Under the pieces are notes generated by a model. The model was not told the origin of the DNA and did no database searches. It was given only the letters and a program-made list of their open reading frames with translations. A stretch of 24,318 nucleotides of DNA, from the NCBI GenBank assembly GCA_013115145.1, contig JAAPAO010000546.1, forward strand, positions 1-24,318, read 5' to 3'. Made by a program: the position numbers and the translations under genes. Source of the stretch: Perkinsus chesapeaki (lineage: Eukaryota > Perkinsozoa > Perkinsida > Perkinsidae). This document shows, piece by piece, positions 12,039-20,337 of this stretch. The stretch's first letter is position 1. Each line of letters begins with the position of its first letter.

Positions 12039-12573
12039 CTGTACAGTTCATCTTTTTGTTACTTCCACAGTTTGTTGTTGTTGTTTTTCATCCTACCAGA
12101 GTTGAGCATCGATTCCGGTGAATTTCGCACTGTCTACTCCCCAACGGCTTCTCTGAAAACCTCATACTACAGATGGATGCCCCGGTATAGTAGATGATAT
12201 GTCACGTGACAGATATCGCCGACGTGCGTGACATGATTCTTTTGAGCTGGGTGCTCATTGAGACGATTTTCTTGGCAGCCCTCATAAGGCGCATGTGTTG
12301 TCATCGTGCTAGCACGACCTTGATTGGTCGGCCTCATTTGATTTCACCTGTACGGTCCTGGTCTCGTCATTTCACCTTAGGATTGTGAGTATGCGTGCGA
12401 CAATAACTAAAGGGACGGACCGCCTCTTTATGACTGGCCACTGTTGTATTCTTCGCACTCTCTAGCGTAAGCAAACGATCGTTCGTTTTCCCAAATATTG
12501 TTTTTATCCCTCTGCGCTGGTATTTCTCAATAAACTTCGTCGTATCCGAGCCCATGTTCTATTGGTGGCCAGA
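12039..12573. other. Intergenic region
   Basis: Between the hypothetical gene and the glyoxalase. It has T-rich patches and short open frames but nothing I can support as a gene. A short palindromic stretch lies near 12468-12483 (AAACGA and TCGTTT arms). It may contain the promoter and leader of the glyoxalase gene. Confidence 0.4.
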
Positions 12574-13497
12574 ATGCCAGAGATGTATTTTTGTAGCGTA
12601 GTGGTTCTAGAACTCCGCATGTCAGTTCTGTTCGTCACTCTCCAAGGTACTCGTTACGAGTATGAGAAAATCCGTTTTTGGTACCCGGAGCATCTCGGTA
12701 TGAAGGTGATACGAGTGGCTCCGTACATGGTCACTGTGGGGTACCCGTCCAAGCCCAACTCTTGCTGTATTGAGTTCAGGGTCCACCATAAGCCTACTGC
12801 GAGATACGTTGCCTCTGACACCGACCTTTACTGGAAGGTATCTCTTTGCATGCCCGATGTCAACTTAGCACGGGAAAGGCTCATCAAGTTGGGGCTTCAT
12901 GTTTCAGCACCTGTACAATTCCGTGATATCGGCTACCTTTGCCACACTAAAGACTTCATCGGTTATAATATGGAACTGCTGCAGCACCGCTTCGAGAGCA
13001 ACTTCACAAAGAAATATGCGGAAGCCTTCAAGGACGAAACAAGCCCCATTCGTCAAATCGCAACCGTTGGCCTCCTTACCATACGCGTGACGAATGCTGA
13101 TCGCAGTAAAAAGTTCTACAGTGAAGTGATGGGTATGAAGCTCCTCTCCAGCCAGCACGTCTGTGATGCTTTCGATTTACATTTTTTTGCTGACACAACC
13201 GAAGAGCCCCCCAACAAGGACCCCTGGTCTGTGGACAACCGCGAGTGGCTGTACTCTCGAGATTTCACTTCTCTAGAACTGCAAGTGAAACATGGTGTGG
13301 ACCACTTTGATGCGACGCCCAGCGATATGCTTGGCTATCGCGGATTTGGGCTCGGGGTAAAAGCGGACATATTCCACAGCTTGAAGAAAACGTACTCTTC
13401 AACTGTTGACAGCGACTATGGTGAGGAAGTGATCCATGTTACTGATCCCGATGGCCACGCCATCACTGTCTTTTGCCGTGGTGGCGCGGGTAAGTAG
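12574..13497 (+). CDS. Two-domain glyoxalase/VOC-fold protein (glyoxalase I-like)
   Basis: An unspliced frame of about 307 residues with two consecutive VOC (glyoxalase/bleomycin resistance) domains. Domain 1 (residues about 15-145) has FWYPEHLGMKVI, CIEFRV and a closing GYNMELLQ. Domain 2 (about 170-305) has LTIRVTNADRSKKFYSEVMGMKLL, REWLYSRDFTSLELQ, YRGFGLGV and DPDGHAITVF. This layout resembles the monomeric double-domain glyoxalase I of yeast and Plasmodium, which detoxifies the methylglyoxal-glutathione adduct. Metal ligands look partly missing: the usual final Glu is Thr in domain 2 (HAIT), and the GFGH histidine is absent. Activity is therefore uncertain. The start is the first ATG in frame; ATG 12619 (MSVLF) is an alternative, and an upstream exon cannot be excluded. 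A donor-like GGTAAGT overlaps the TAG stop, so a further 3' exon is possible. Confidence 0.82.
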   Translation: MPEMYFCSVVVLELRMSVLFVTLQGTRYEYEKIRFWYPEHLGMKVIRVAPYMVTVGYPSKPNSCCIEFRVHHKPTARYVASDTDLYWKVSLCMPDVNLARERLIKLGLHVSAPVQFRDIGYLCHTKDFIGYNMELLQHRFESNFTKKYAEAFKDETSPIRQIATVGLLTIRVTNADRSKKFYSEVMGMKLLSSQHVCDAFDLHFFADTTEEPPNKDPWSVDNREWLYSRDFTSLELQVKHGVDHFDATPSDMLGYRGFGLGVKADIFHSLKKTYSSTVDSDYGEEVIHVTDPDGHAITVFCRGGAGK

Positions 13498-13833
13498 TCA
13501 ACAGACTGTCTTCGTTAAAGTATGTTGCTGTTATTTCCAATCTTAATGGTCTGATGTGATCGCCGCAAGGCGCTCTTCCGTAAGTGTGCCGAATATCAAG
13601 TTCCGTGCGGCGTCGCTCCATGGATTATCATGTTGGTCCGAGGGTTTTTGTCCTTCGTACTATCTGCTCTATTTTCATGGTTCTGTTGTAAGGAACCCCA
13701 CCTGTTTCAAGGCAGCCTCCCTAGTTTTGCGTTGTAGCCAGTATCGTGTCAAGTCCTCGATTCCCCAAGGGACTCGTTCGGCTGAATCCGTACTGAATTC
13801 GTACTGGGACGTGAAGTGCAAGAATTATCATCT

Positions 13834-13853
13834 TTCGACTCGAACGTTTCGAG
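13834..13853. repeat. Three-arm palindrome TTCGA/TCGAA/TTCGA
   Basis: Arms TTCGA, TCGAA, TTCGA with spacers C and CGT. The second and third arms extend to a 6-base stem, CTCGAA with TTCGAG. Confidence 0.6.
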
Positions 13854-13868
13854 GCGAACGTTACTGAA

Positions 13869-13885
13869 GCTACGCTCAGCGTAGC
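13869..13885. repeat. Perfect palindrome with one-base centre
   Basis: GCTACGCT-C-AGCGTAGC, an 8-base stem around a single C. Confidence 0.85.
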
Positions 13886-13963
13886 CAGACTGACAGGAAA
13901 CATTTTTCCGTTGAACTCTATCGCTTGACGCACGCCTCAGTGAAGCCCCCGAGGGAGCTGGGT

Positions 13964-13988
13964 ACTTTCCAATGGAAAGTTTCCATTG
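13964..13988. repeat. Two overlapping palindromes sharing a middle arm
   Basis: ACTTTCCA-A-TGGAAAGT at 13964-13980 overlaps CAATGGAAA-G-TTTCCATTG at 13970-13988. The middle arm can pair with either side. Both centres are a single base. Confidence 0.85.
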
Positions 13989-14090
13989 AGCACTGTCCTG
14001 TTGGCTAGGGCAGGGCGATCTTCACTTGCATCTCAAAATATACTTATGTATATATTGAAGTGTTATCGGAGATCGAGGCAGCATGAATTA

Positions 14091-14112
14091 CAGTAGCCTA
14101 CTGTCAGTAGGC
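14091..14112. repeat. Three-arm palindrome CAGTAG/CTACTG/CAGTAG
   Basis: CAGTAG-C-CTACTG-T-CAGTAG at 14091-14110. The right pair extends to an 8-base stem, GCCTACTG with CAGTAGGC, at 14096-14112. Confidence 0.85.
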
Positions 14113-14272
14113 CGGGTTGCGCTTTCTTATGTTAGACTTGGCACATAATCTGGGATCCGGAATCTCAGATATCCTGCCGGCTTGTTTTTCCCATCAAGAG
14201 CCAATCAAGTCGAGTTGGGATCGTAGTCTTTCTGTCACCCTCTCACCTCATAGCCAGTCGTTGGCTCTTCCC

Positions 14273-15878
14273 ATGGCTCTCTTTGCCCTCCTCACTATCA
14301 TATCAGTCACCTTGGCCTGGAGGGCTCCGGTAGTAGATCTGGCCTGCTTCGGTGACAAGCCTCATGATGACTGTGATGGAGCTGAGGGCGCCTTACTCCT
14401 GGCTGCTTCCAAGACTGGAGGAGGTGCTTTCATCCTTCAAGGGCACGGCGTAGACGATAGCTTGATCGACAACGTATTCCCAAGTGCCCGTCGATTGTTC
14501 ACCGCAGTCGACCAGCTCGAGAAAGAACGTTTGGCTATCACCGGCGGTGGCCTCACGCGTGGTTACGTTCTCCTTGGTGGGGAGAGCGGATCAGACCGCC
14601 AGGAGATGAAAGAGGCCTTCTCGTACGGCTATGATTGGCACGCTGAGCAGAGCCATTTCGAGAACAAACTGCAAGGGCCCAACGTATGGCCGAGTGGTAT
14701 CAATACTGAAGACAAACGCATCCTGAACGAGTGGTTCGAGCACGCAACACGCATCGGTTTGGCACTGTCAGCGGCCTTCGCGAGGGCAACAGGTGCGGAC
14801 ATCACCGTTCTGCTGCTGTGGCGTAGGCTTGCTCCTTTACAGGCCAGGAGGCTCTGGCAAGCAGTTGCGGACCAGATGGTGCTTCGATAAGCCTACAACG
14901 AGTTTTTCGATACTTCGCCGTTGAAGGGAACGACAGATCTGGTAAGATCTAACCGCGAGATCTAATCTATCGTAGTAGGTGTGCTAGCAGCTTATGGTCA
15001 ACAATCCTTTGTTGCAAGAGCAAGTCTTTATGGAACAGATTTCTTCGGATATTCTACGAGTATCCGAGGCAAGAGTACTACTCTTGCCGAAGCCTGTGCC
15101 TGTATCGAAAGTTTTGGTTCAAAACGGACCGTGCTAGCCGAGAATTACGCTCGAAGAGTAGCGATTCGTAGTTCAGAAATTGCTTGGGGGGTTACTAGCC
15201 AATCTTCTCATGATCGTGCGCGGTCATATCGCCGCAAACGGAGTATCTTGCGGGCTTAGGTGAGAAAAGAATTGGCAGTTCCCCTCACACAGATTGGGGA
15301 TTCATAACAATCGTTCTCCAGCAAGAAGGTATTGACGGTCTCGAGGTAGCCCGAGACCGATAAAGTTCGGTTATCTTCATTCTCCCACAGGTTCAGGATC
15401 CAGAAACCGGATACTATTATCCTCTACCGAACGATAGGCCGTCTCGGATAGTGGTGAATGTCGGAGACTTCGCATCCATCATGACTGGGGGAAAGCTATA
15501 CTCGCCAGTACATCGGGTAAAAAGTGTTCCGAGTTACCAACTGCTCACATTGACCGCTTCGTAGGTGATGCCGCCACTGAACGCAGCAGAGAGGCTATCT
15601 CTTGTTCACTTCTACTACCCAAACTATAACACAACTCTTGAAGGCTTTCTTAATACCGATGCAGCCAAGAGGTATCCGCTCGACGTAATGGGGTTGCCCG
15701 TATGCCAGCTTTCAGGACAAGTCTTTTGTCTGACCAAAAGGAAGGCGGTGCCGCTGAGTGGATGAACGACGAAGATGCCGAAACAATGACTTTTGGAGAC
15801 TTCATCTCTGCCAAATGGGGGCAAGTTTATCGTCCGGTCTCTTCACCTGCTGGCGTCGATGATGATGAGGAGCTATGA
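14273..15878 (+). CDS. 2-oxoglutarate/Fe(II)-dependent oxygenase, isopenicillin-N-synthase type, 6 exons
   Basis: Non-haem iron oxygenase of the IPNS/2OG-FeII superfamily; the reaction and substrate are not predictable. Exons: 14273-14792, 14843-14941, 15260-15345, 15391-15516, 15565-15699 and 15741-15878, summing to 368 codons including TGA. Evidence: N-terminal APVVDLACF, the family's opening motif; iron ligands H216 and D218 in GSSPHTDWGF; distal H276 in YSPVHRV; and R287-x-S289 for the 2-oxoglutarate carboxylate, in ERLSLVHFYYPN. The C terminus TFGDFISAKWGQVYRP is typical. A hydrophobic N terminus (MALFALLTIISVTLAW) looks like a signal peptide or anchor, unusual for this family. The start at 14273 is preferred for this reason; an upstream in-frame ATG at 14129 exists. 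Introns are 41-50 bases except 14942-15259 (318), which is packed with inverted repeats. Fragments of this gene recur at 16603 and 19549. Confidence 0.92.
14935..15259. repeat. Hairpin-rich 318-base intron of the oxygenase gene
   Basis: The intron is 14942-15259. AGATCT occurs three times across the donor (14935, 14945, 14958). TCGGATA and TATCCGA pair across 15045-15067. A perfect 21-base palindrome at 15068-15088 has arms GGCAAGAGTA and TACTCTTGCC around one C. CTTCGG near 15043 can also pair with CCGAAG near 15087. GTTTTG-GTT-CAAAAC follows near 15112-15126. Removing the intron restores the HxD motif exon in frame, so the boundaries are well supported. Confidence 0.8.
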
Positions 15879-16125
15879 TTTCATGTTTCGTATGATCGAA
15901 TGTATTGAGTCATTCCATGTGTAGAATGTTCTCGCGACTCCACGAGCGTTTCCCCATTCTCAAGGGAAAATAAATGTTCTGGGCGGCATTAGTGGGTAAT
16001 CCTGACACCAACCCAAGTTTGCCACAATTACGACTTCTACAGTAACTTGTCACACAGGTTATCACTCATTCTGCACGAGTGGCATAGTATCGTACACATG
16101 CACGAGTCGTTCATCCGTTTTCCGT
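15879..16125. other. Intergenic region after the oxygenase gene
   Basis: No gene seen. It contains short direct repeats of GCACGAGT (near 16073 and 16100) and GAATG/CATTC arms near 15898-15930. Confidence 0.4.
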
Positions 16126-16129
16126 TCAC

Positions 16130-16275
16130 GAGGTTTCTGTCATCACGCCAATTGTTACCATGGATGGCTGGTCGGTGGAGGTGGTGATGTCAGTGGCCGC
16201 AGCTGAGCATTGAGTACCTGAGATAGAAAGGGATGGCAGCAACACAGTGACGCGGCTCTGCCTCGAGGAACGTAT
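16130..16275 (-). pseudogene. Relic of an exon of the coiled-coil gene at 23.1 kb
   Basis: Minus-strand sequence matching 23128-23285. The encoded segment STDQPSMVTIGVM aligns with STDQPYMVTIGVM, and LLPSLSIS with LLPSVSIS. Differences near the conserved end fall mostly at third codon positions of the minus-strand frame, pointing to past selection as protein. Here the frame ends at once in TGA after MTETS, where the 23 kb copy continues. The acceptor-like AAG before LLPS is also lost (TGTG). No neighbouring exons of that gene are recognisable, so I call it a fragment. Confidence 0.65.
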
Positions 16276-16602
16276 GAAAAGACTTCCGCCCATAATAGCA
16301 TATTCTCCCATACGCTGCGTATTAATCCGAGCCAATTCCAGGCTAGGGCTCCTAGCATAATTCATATGTTTCACACCAATTCTCCGAGACTGGAACCATA
16401 TACACTCGGCAAGGTAATAGTTTGAGATCCAAATGATACACGAAGAGTTTTGCAACGAACTATTAGGTTGTAATTAGTAAAGGAATACAATACCTTTATA
16501 TACCAAATACGACATCTGCCTTTTAGCACGATATGACCTACACCAGCACCAAGCGTCTCCGAAACACAGTGACCCCTTCGCAATGGCCCCGGTTGGAGAA
16601 TG

Positions 16603-16670
16603 TACACGCCAGCCCATCAGGTGCCGGCGTTTCGAGTTACCAGCTGCGTGCATTCATCACTTCATAAATG
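16603..16670 (+). pseudogene. Fragment copied from the 2OG oxygenase gene (copy A)
   Basis: Resembles 15499-15567 of the oxygenase gene over the end of its YSPVHR exon and the following intron. It reads TACACGCCAGCCCATCAG and then an intron-like stretch sharing CGAGTTACCA. The translation YTPAHQV keeps the distal histidine context. The intron's terminal TAG has become TAA here. No intact oxygenase frame surrounds it. Confidence 0.6.
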
Positions 16671-16749
16671 GTAAAGATATTCCTTCCTTGATTATACTAT
16701 TCCACTAACTCAACTCTACGATACCTCCTCGACAACCAAACATTCAACA

Positions 16750-17030
16750 TTGTTGAGGGAAGACTCACGCGGCAGTTCACTGTAATTGAACCAGATAGAC
16801 CACCCACCTAAGGATGTTATCTTTCGTAGCTTTATCCACGAGTTGGCTCTATGGGCAATAATCACGTATACTATACGCCACGATATAACATGGAACTGGA
16901 TTTCCACACCAACCCCAATCGGGCCTTGTGGTGCAAGTAGATGGAGTCGTCTATCATACTATGATCATAGATGTTCGATGCATCCCTAATTATGCCTTGC
17001 TTTTTGAAGCAGATAATGGGTCGAGGGGAT
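16750..17030 (+). pseudogene. Decayed copy of the coding-like block at 19682-20308
   Basis: Carries the same segments as copy B: VEGRLTRQFTVI, now with a TAA where B has CAA, and GNNHVYYTPRYNMELDF ending in TAG. A stretch corresponding to NYAVIFEADNGS of B is followed by a deletion and stop. No single open frame remains. Confidence 0.5.
16953..16970. repeat. Palindrome present only in copy A
   Basis: ATCATA-C-TATGAT at 16953-16965, overlapping the even palindrome CTATGATCATAG at 16959-16970. The corresponding place in copy B (about 20065-20090) lacks it. Confidence 0.7.
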
Positions 17031-17185
17031 CTAGTCATCCGTGTTAGCTTAGAGACGCGAACGGGCAACTTGAACGCGCGAACATGGCAAATTGTGCGGC
17101 CTTTGTAGATGCTTCATAGGTGATAATATCGCTAGAAACTCAGTAGTAGGGTACTAATAGCGCTCCAGACCAAGTTCTGTGAAAA

Positions 17186-17709
17186 ATGGTTCCCACCTTC
17201 AACGCGTTCATCATATGCCTTATCGGGAGTTATGGGCTGATGGAAAGAGTAACTGGGCAGGCGAGCGGGTACGATGCTGCTTGCACGAGAATAGCCTCAA
17301 CTGTTTCAGGAAAAGGACAGCACAACTAGGAATGCATGGCCGCGTGACCGACATTGAAGAGAGCAGTATGATGGGTGCCGTCGCTCCCCCGATTTATGTG
17401 TTTCGCAGCTTCCTATACGAAACCCGACGGGATTTGCGTGAAGACCTCGTTCTTTGGTGGCCCTACCAACTGCACTTGCCCTGCTGGGAAAGTACTCTAT
17501 TGTAAGGAGTTACTGGTATGCTCGATCTGCAATGCAATGATTTTCAGATTCCAGTTCCTTGTTATCCGCGCTGTGTCTGTGGAATACCATGTCCAGAGAC
17601 GACTTGTCCAACTCCGTTGGAGGGAACGGCCAAGCCATACTGTCACCACAATAAGCTCTGTATGCTCGCTTGCGCAGAGGTATCAGCTTACTTCAATTCT
17701 GTAGAATGA
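17186..17709 (+). pseudogene. Cys-rich secreted-type protein gene, decayed copy A
   Basis: Paralogue of the copy B gene at 20338. The signal-like start MVPTFNAFIICLIGSYG is kept, but this frame then meets TAG and two TGA before the Cys-rich part (about 17378-17515). That part reads FMCFAASYTKPDGIC and NCTCPAGKVLYC. A second exon from 17548 reads CYPRCVCGIPC and ends in TGA at 17709. The intron between them (17516-17547) is only 32 bases, against 51 in copy B. It may be non-functional, or the first exon may be spliced in a way I cannot resolve. Confidence 0.55.
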
Positions 17710-17811
17710 GTGTCATTCCGGCTTATTCTTGTCAGGGTATGAATATATGCCCCGGGATTATGAAATGCACTGACGACTGGACTACAGACTGTTTGTATGA
17801 CAACGTATAGC

Positions 17812-17833
17812 ATGGGATACTCTGCTATCCCAT
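17812..17833. repeat. Hairpin, copy A version
   Basis: ATGGGATA and TATCCCAT arms around six bases. Copy B has a different hairpin at this same site (20993-21009). Confidence 0.8.
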
Positions 17834-17930
17834 CAAGTCATTCCAATATGACCCATCAGTTCCTTCTTGACGAGGGACTTCCGCTCGTATGGAGCCTGCC
17901 CCATAGATATCGATTCAACTTTATACGCAC

Positions 17931-17943
17931 GCACTAGTAGTGC
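17931..17943. repeat. Palindrome GCACTA-G-TAGTGC
   Basis: A 6-base stem with a single central base. Copy B carries a version with one mismatch near 21130. Confidence 0.7.
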
Positions 17944-18146
17944 TCTTTCATTCGCTCTTTAAAGCCTCGTGTTGTTTGCGAGCTCGACGGTTGCTTTTAA
18001 GTTTTGCTCTCCACACCGGAGAAACGATAATGTCAAGTTTCGATATTCGTATCAACGATTCGAGATTTATCAAAAAGCTTTTAATAAAAACGATCACCTT
18101 TTAGACTGTCTTGAACGCTTAGAGATCATTGATGCTCGAGTTTATA

Positions 18147-18167
18147 TTAGAAGTTCTAAGTTAGAAC
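18147..18167. repeat. Perfect three-arm palindrome TTAGAA/TTCTAA/TTAGAA
   Basis: TTAGAA-G-TTCTAA-G-TTAGAA at 18147-18166. It is the clearest example of the X-n-X'-n-X layout, with identical single-base spacers. Confidence 0.9.
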
Positions 18168-18474
18168 CTTGTGCTTGTGACGACAGAGACTAGGTTCGGC
18201 GGCTATTCCCGTTTGAGACCGTGGCCGGAATACGAAGTAGTCGGTCACCGAGCAGGCCATACTCTACCGTCGTACCCACCAAATTCGACATCAGTGACAT
18301 AGAGAGGAAGGCTCTTAATGGTGATGATATACGCTCTGATATAGCTTGTATCGTTGTAACATGGGCAATGGTGAGGAGCCCATATAACAGATATGAATGA
18401 CAGATTAGAACTACAGTACAGTCTAATTCAACTTCACCAAAGTGTCACAAGCGACCGACTCCTGACGAACGAAA

Positions 18475-18490
18475 CTTGCCATTTGGCAAG
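18475..18490. repeat. Inverted repeat CTTGCCA/TGGCAAG
   Basis: A 7-base perfect stem around TT, sitting where copy B has unrelated bases. Confidence 0.75.
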
Positions 18491-18590
18491 GGACCGACCA
18501 CTACAAGTTCACTGTTATTATCGTTACCCTTTCTACACTCATTGACTGAACGTGTTATCTGTCGAACCGATCACAAGGATGATTCTTGCA

Positions 18591-18607
18591 AATATCCCTG
18601 GGATATT
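18591..18607. repeat. Palindrome AATATCCC-T-GGGATATT
   Basis: An 8-base perfect stem with one central base. CCTGGG within it can alternatively pair with CCCAGG just downstream. Confidence 0.85.
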
Positions 18608-18666
18608 ACCCAGGCTCTGGGTTCGAGGAATGTGAAGTGAAAAGGAAGAATGTATTGGAATGAATC

Positions 18667-18688
18667 TACCTCCAGGAGGTAACTTCCT
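18667..18688. repeat. Three-arm palindrome TACCTCC/GGAGGTA/ACTTCCT
   Basis: First pair is perfect around a single A. The third arm pairs with AGGAGGT with one G-T mismatch. Confidence 0.75.
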
Positions 18689-19212
18689 TACTTTCGAAGG
18701 CGATGAGGAAACTAACCGCGTGGCGAAAGTTTTACTAGTCAGTGGTCAGGTCGAAACACAAGGCGGCGGAAGACTCTGGTTCCATTTATTCAGTTCGAAA
18801 GTTGCTCAATAACGCAATACTTCTTACTGCTTTGCTTCAATAGCTCGGTTCCGAGTGGTTCCACGAAAGTTGTGTTACACTCAGTAAAAGACAACACGAG
18901 AGAATGTTCCCGGAGGAGTTATTCCTCTCCCTATTTCTAAGTCATTCTCCGGGCTCATCTGTCTCCCCACAACTATGTGCTGAGATTCCTATTATCCAGC
19001 TGGTGGAATCGATCTATGACTCATCAGTAGTATAAGTTCTCCAAGCTTTTTACGTTATCGAATCCATTACCTACGAGCCACTTCTATCTTTAGAAGGAGA
19101 CGAGTCTTAAGTTATATTGTGATAATCCGCTATATCAATTTACTATCAAAATTCATCCGATTCGATACCAGGCTGAGGCTCCTAGCATAATCTATAGGTA
19201 TCGACTCTCTAG

Positions 19213-19259
19213 ATGACACAGATCACCGGATGAAAGCTTTTCATCCAGTGATTTGTCAT
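19213..19259. repeat. Long imperfect hairpin, copy B only
   Basis: The inner stem ATCACCGGATGAAA (19222-19235) pairs with TTTCATCCAGTGAT (19239-19252), with one G-T pair and a 3-base loop. The outer stem is ATGACA with TGTCAT. Copy A lacks this segment. Confidence 0.85.
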
Positions 19260-19548
19260 TTTATTGAAAAGTCAAATCCACACCGTTCAACATGTGGGGT
19301 TAATGGTTCCGGTTCAGAGAAGACTAGAATCACGTACAATCCTAACGGTAAGGTAATAGTTTGAGATCCAAATGATACACGAAGAGTTTTGCACGCAGTA
19401 ACGAACTATTAGGTTGTAATTAGTAAAGGAATACAACAACTTTATATACCAGATACGGCATCTGCCTTTTAGCACGATATGACCTAAACCAGCACCAAGC
19501 GTCTCCGAAACACAGTGAATCCTCCGCATTGGCCCTGGTTGGAGAATG

Positions 19549-19616
19549 TACACGCCAGCCCATCAGGTGCCGGGGTTTTGAGTTACCGGCTGCGTGCATT
19601 CATCGCTTCATAGATG
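19549..19616 (+). pseudogene. Fragment copied from the 2OG oxygenase gene (copy B)
   Basis: As in copy A, but closer to the parent at the intron end: GCTTCATAG-ATG here, against GCTTCGTAG-GTG in the oxygenase gene. The exon part reads YTPAHQ. No intact oxygenase frame is nearby. Confidence 0.65.
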
Positions 19617-19681
19617 ATAAATATATTTCTTCCTTGATTATACTATTCCACTAACTCAACTCTACGCTACCTTCTCGACAG

Positions 19682-20308
19682 AAGAAACATTCAAGTTTGT
19701 TGAGGGAAGACTCACGCGGCAGTTCACTGTGATCAAACCAGACAGACCATCCACCCAAGGATGTTATCTTTCGTAGTTTCATCCACACGTTAGCTCTATG
19801 GGCAATAATCACGTATACTATACGCCACGATATGACATGGAACTGGATTTCCACACCAACCCCAATCGGGTCTTGTGGTGCAAGCCTTCGAATCTACCGC
19901 CAGTGCTTGAGTATATTCAGCAATGCAATCATGTCTAGTCTGAGGTTAGGTGAGGCAGAGAAGGCCGCAGACGGCCTACCCCAGAAAGACGAAAACTTAC
20001 AGAAACGAATATCACGCGAAAGGTTAGTGATAGTGGATGGCAGTGGATGACTGGATGGGGTCGTCTATCAAAAGATTATCATAGATGCTCGACGCATGCC
20101 GAATTATGCCGTGATTTTTGAAGCAGATAATGGGTCGAACTTCGACACAATTATCTTGGACCCTTCGACCGTCGATCTACTTATGCATTTTAGCTTGGAG
20201 ACGCGAACGGAGTATTTGAACACGTATTCATGGTGGGATTTGCAGCCTTTGCAGCGTAGATGCTTCTCAGGTGATAATATCGCGGCAAACTCAGTAGTAG
20301 GGCACTAG
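19682..20308 (+). CDS. Coding-like block, hypothetical protein (exon structure unresolved)
   Basis: Three open segments look protein-coding. 19682-19773 reads ETFKFVEGRLTRQFTVIKPD, after an acceptor-like TCGACAG. 19798-19938 reads MGNNHVYYTPRYDMELDFHT. 20096-20308 reads NYAVIFEADNGSNFDTIILD and ends in TAG. Between copies A and B, half of the differences in the first segment are silent in this frame, which suggests past selection. I could not join the segments with convincing splice sites, and copy A breaks all three. An overlapping minus-strand frame (19651-19854) is also shared by both copies, so strand is not proven. Function unknown. Confidence 0.4.
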
Positions 20309-20337
20309 TAGCACTCCGAACCAAGTTTTGTGAACAA

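Larger units (their letters stand above)
13498..14272. other. Intergenic region with clustered one-base-centre palindromes
   Basis: 775 bases between the glyoxalase and oxygenase genes. An open stretch at 13556-13867 has no recognisable protein features and I do not call it. The striking content is four palindromic elements at 13834-13853, 13869-13885, 13964-13988 and 14091-14112. A pyrimidine-rich tract ends in TAG at 14251-14253, 20 bases before the oxygenase ATG. Confidence 0.6.
16322..18500. repeat. Segmental duplication, copy A (decayed)
   Basis: Colinear with copy B at 19152-21820. Long shared stretches include 16399-16960, 17090-17290, 17400-17720 and 18330-18500. Relative to B it has a deletion of about 150 bases at 16938 and another of about 90 bases near 17030, plus frame-breaking stops in the genes it carries. 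It ends in sequence matching the 3' end of the minus-strand gene. Confidence 0.85.
18501..19151. other. Spacer between repeat copies A and B, with palindromes
   Basis: About 650 bases with no supportable gene. By position it should correspond to the body of the minus-strand coiled-coil gene of the first unit, but I see no clear similarity. It holds one-base-centre palindromes at 18591-18607 (AATATCCC-T-GGGATATT) and 18667-18681 (TACCTCC-A-GGAGGTA). The latter is followed by a near-match third arm, ACTTCCT. Confidence 0.55.

Noticed and set aside
13556-13867. 103-residue open frame after the glyoxalase
   Set aside because: No homology features, it overlaps palindromic elements, and it starts without an ATG.
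13869-14112. Palindromes as bacterial intrinsic terminators
   Set aside because: The genome is eukaryotic, the stems have one-base centres too tight for such hairpins, and no U-tract pattern follows.
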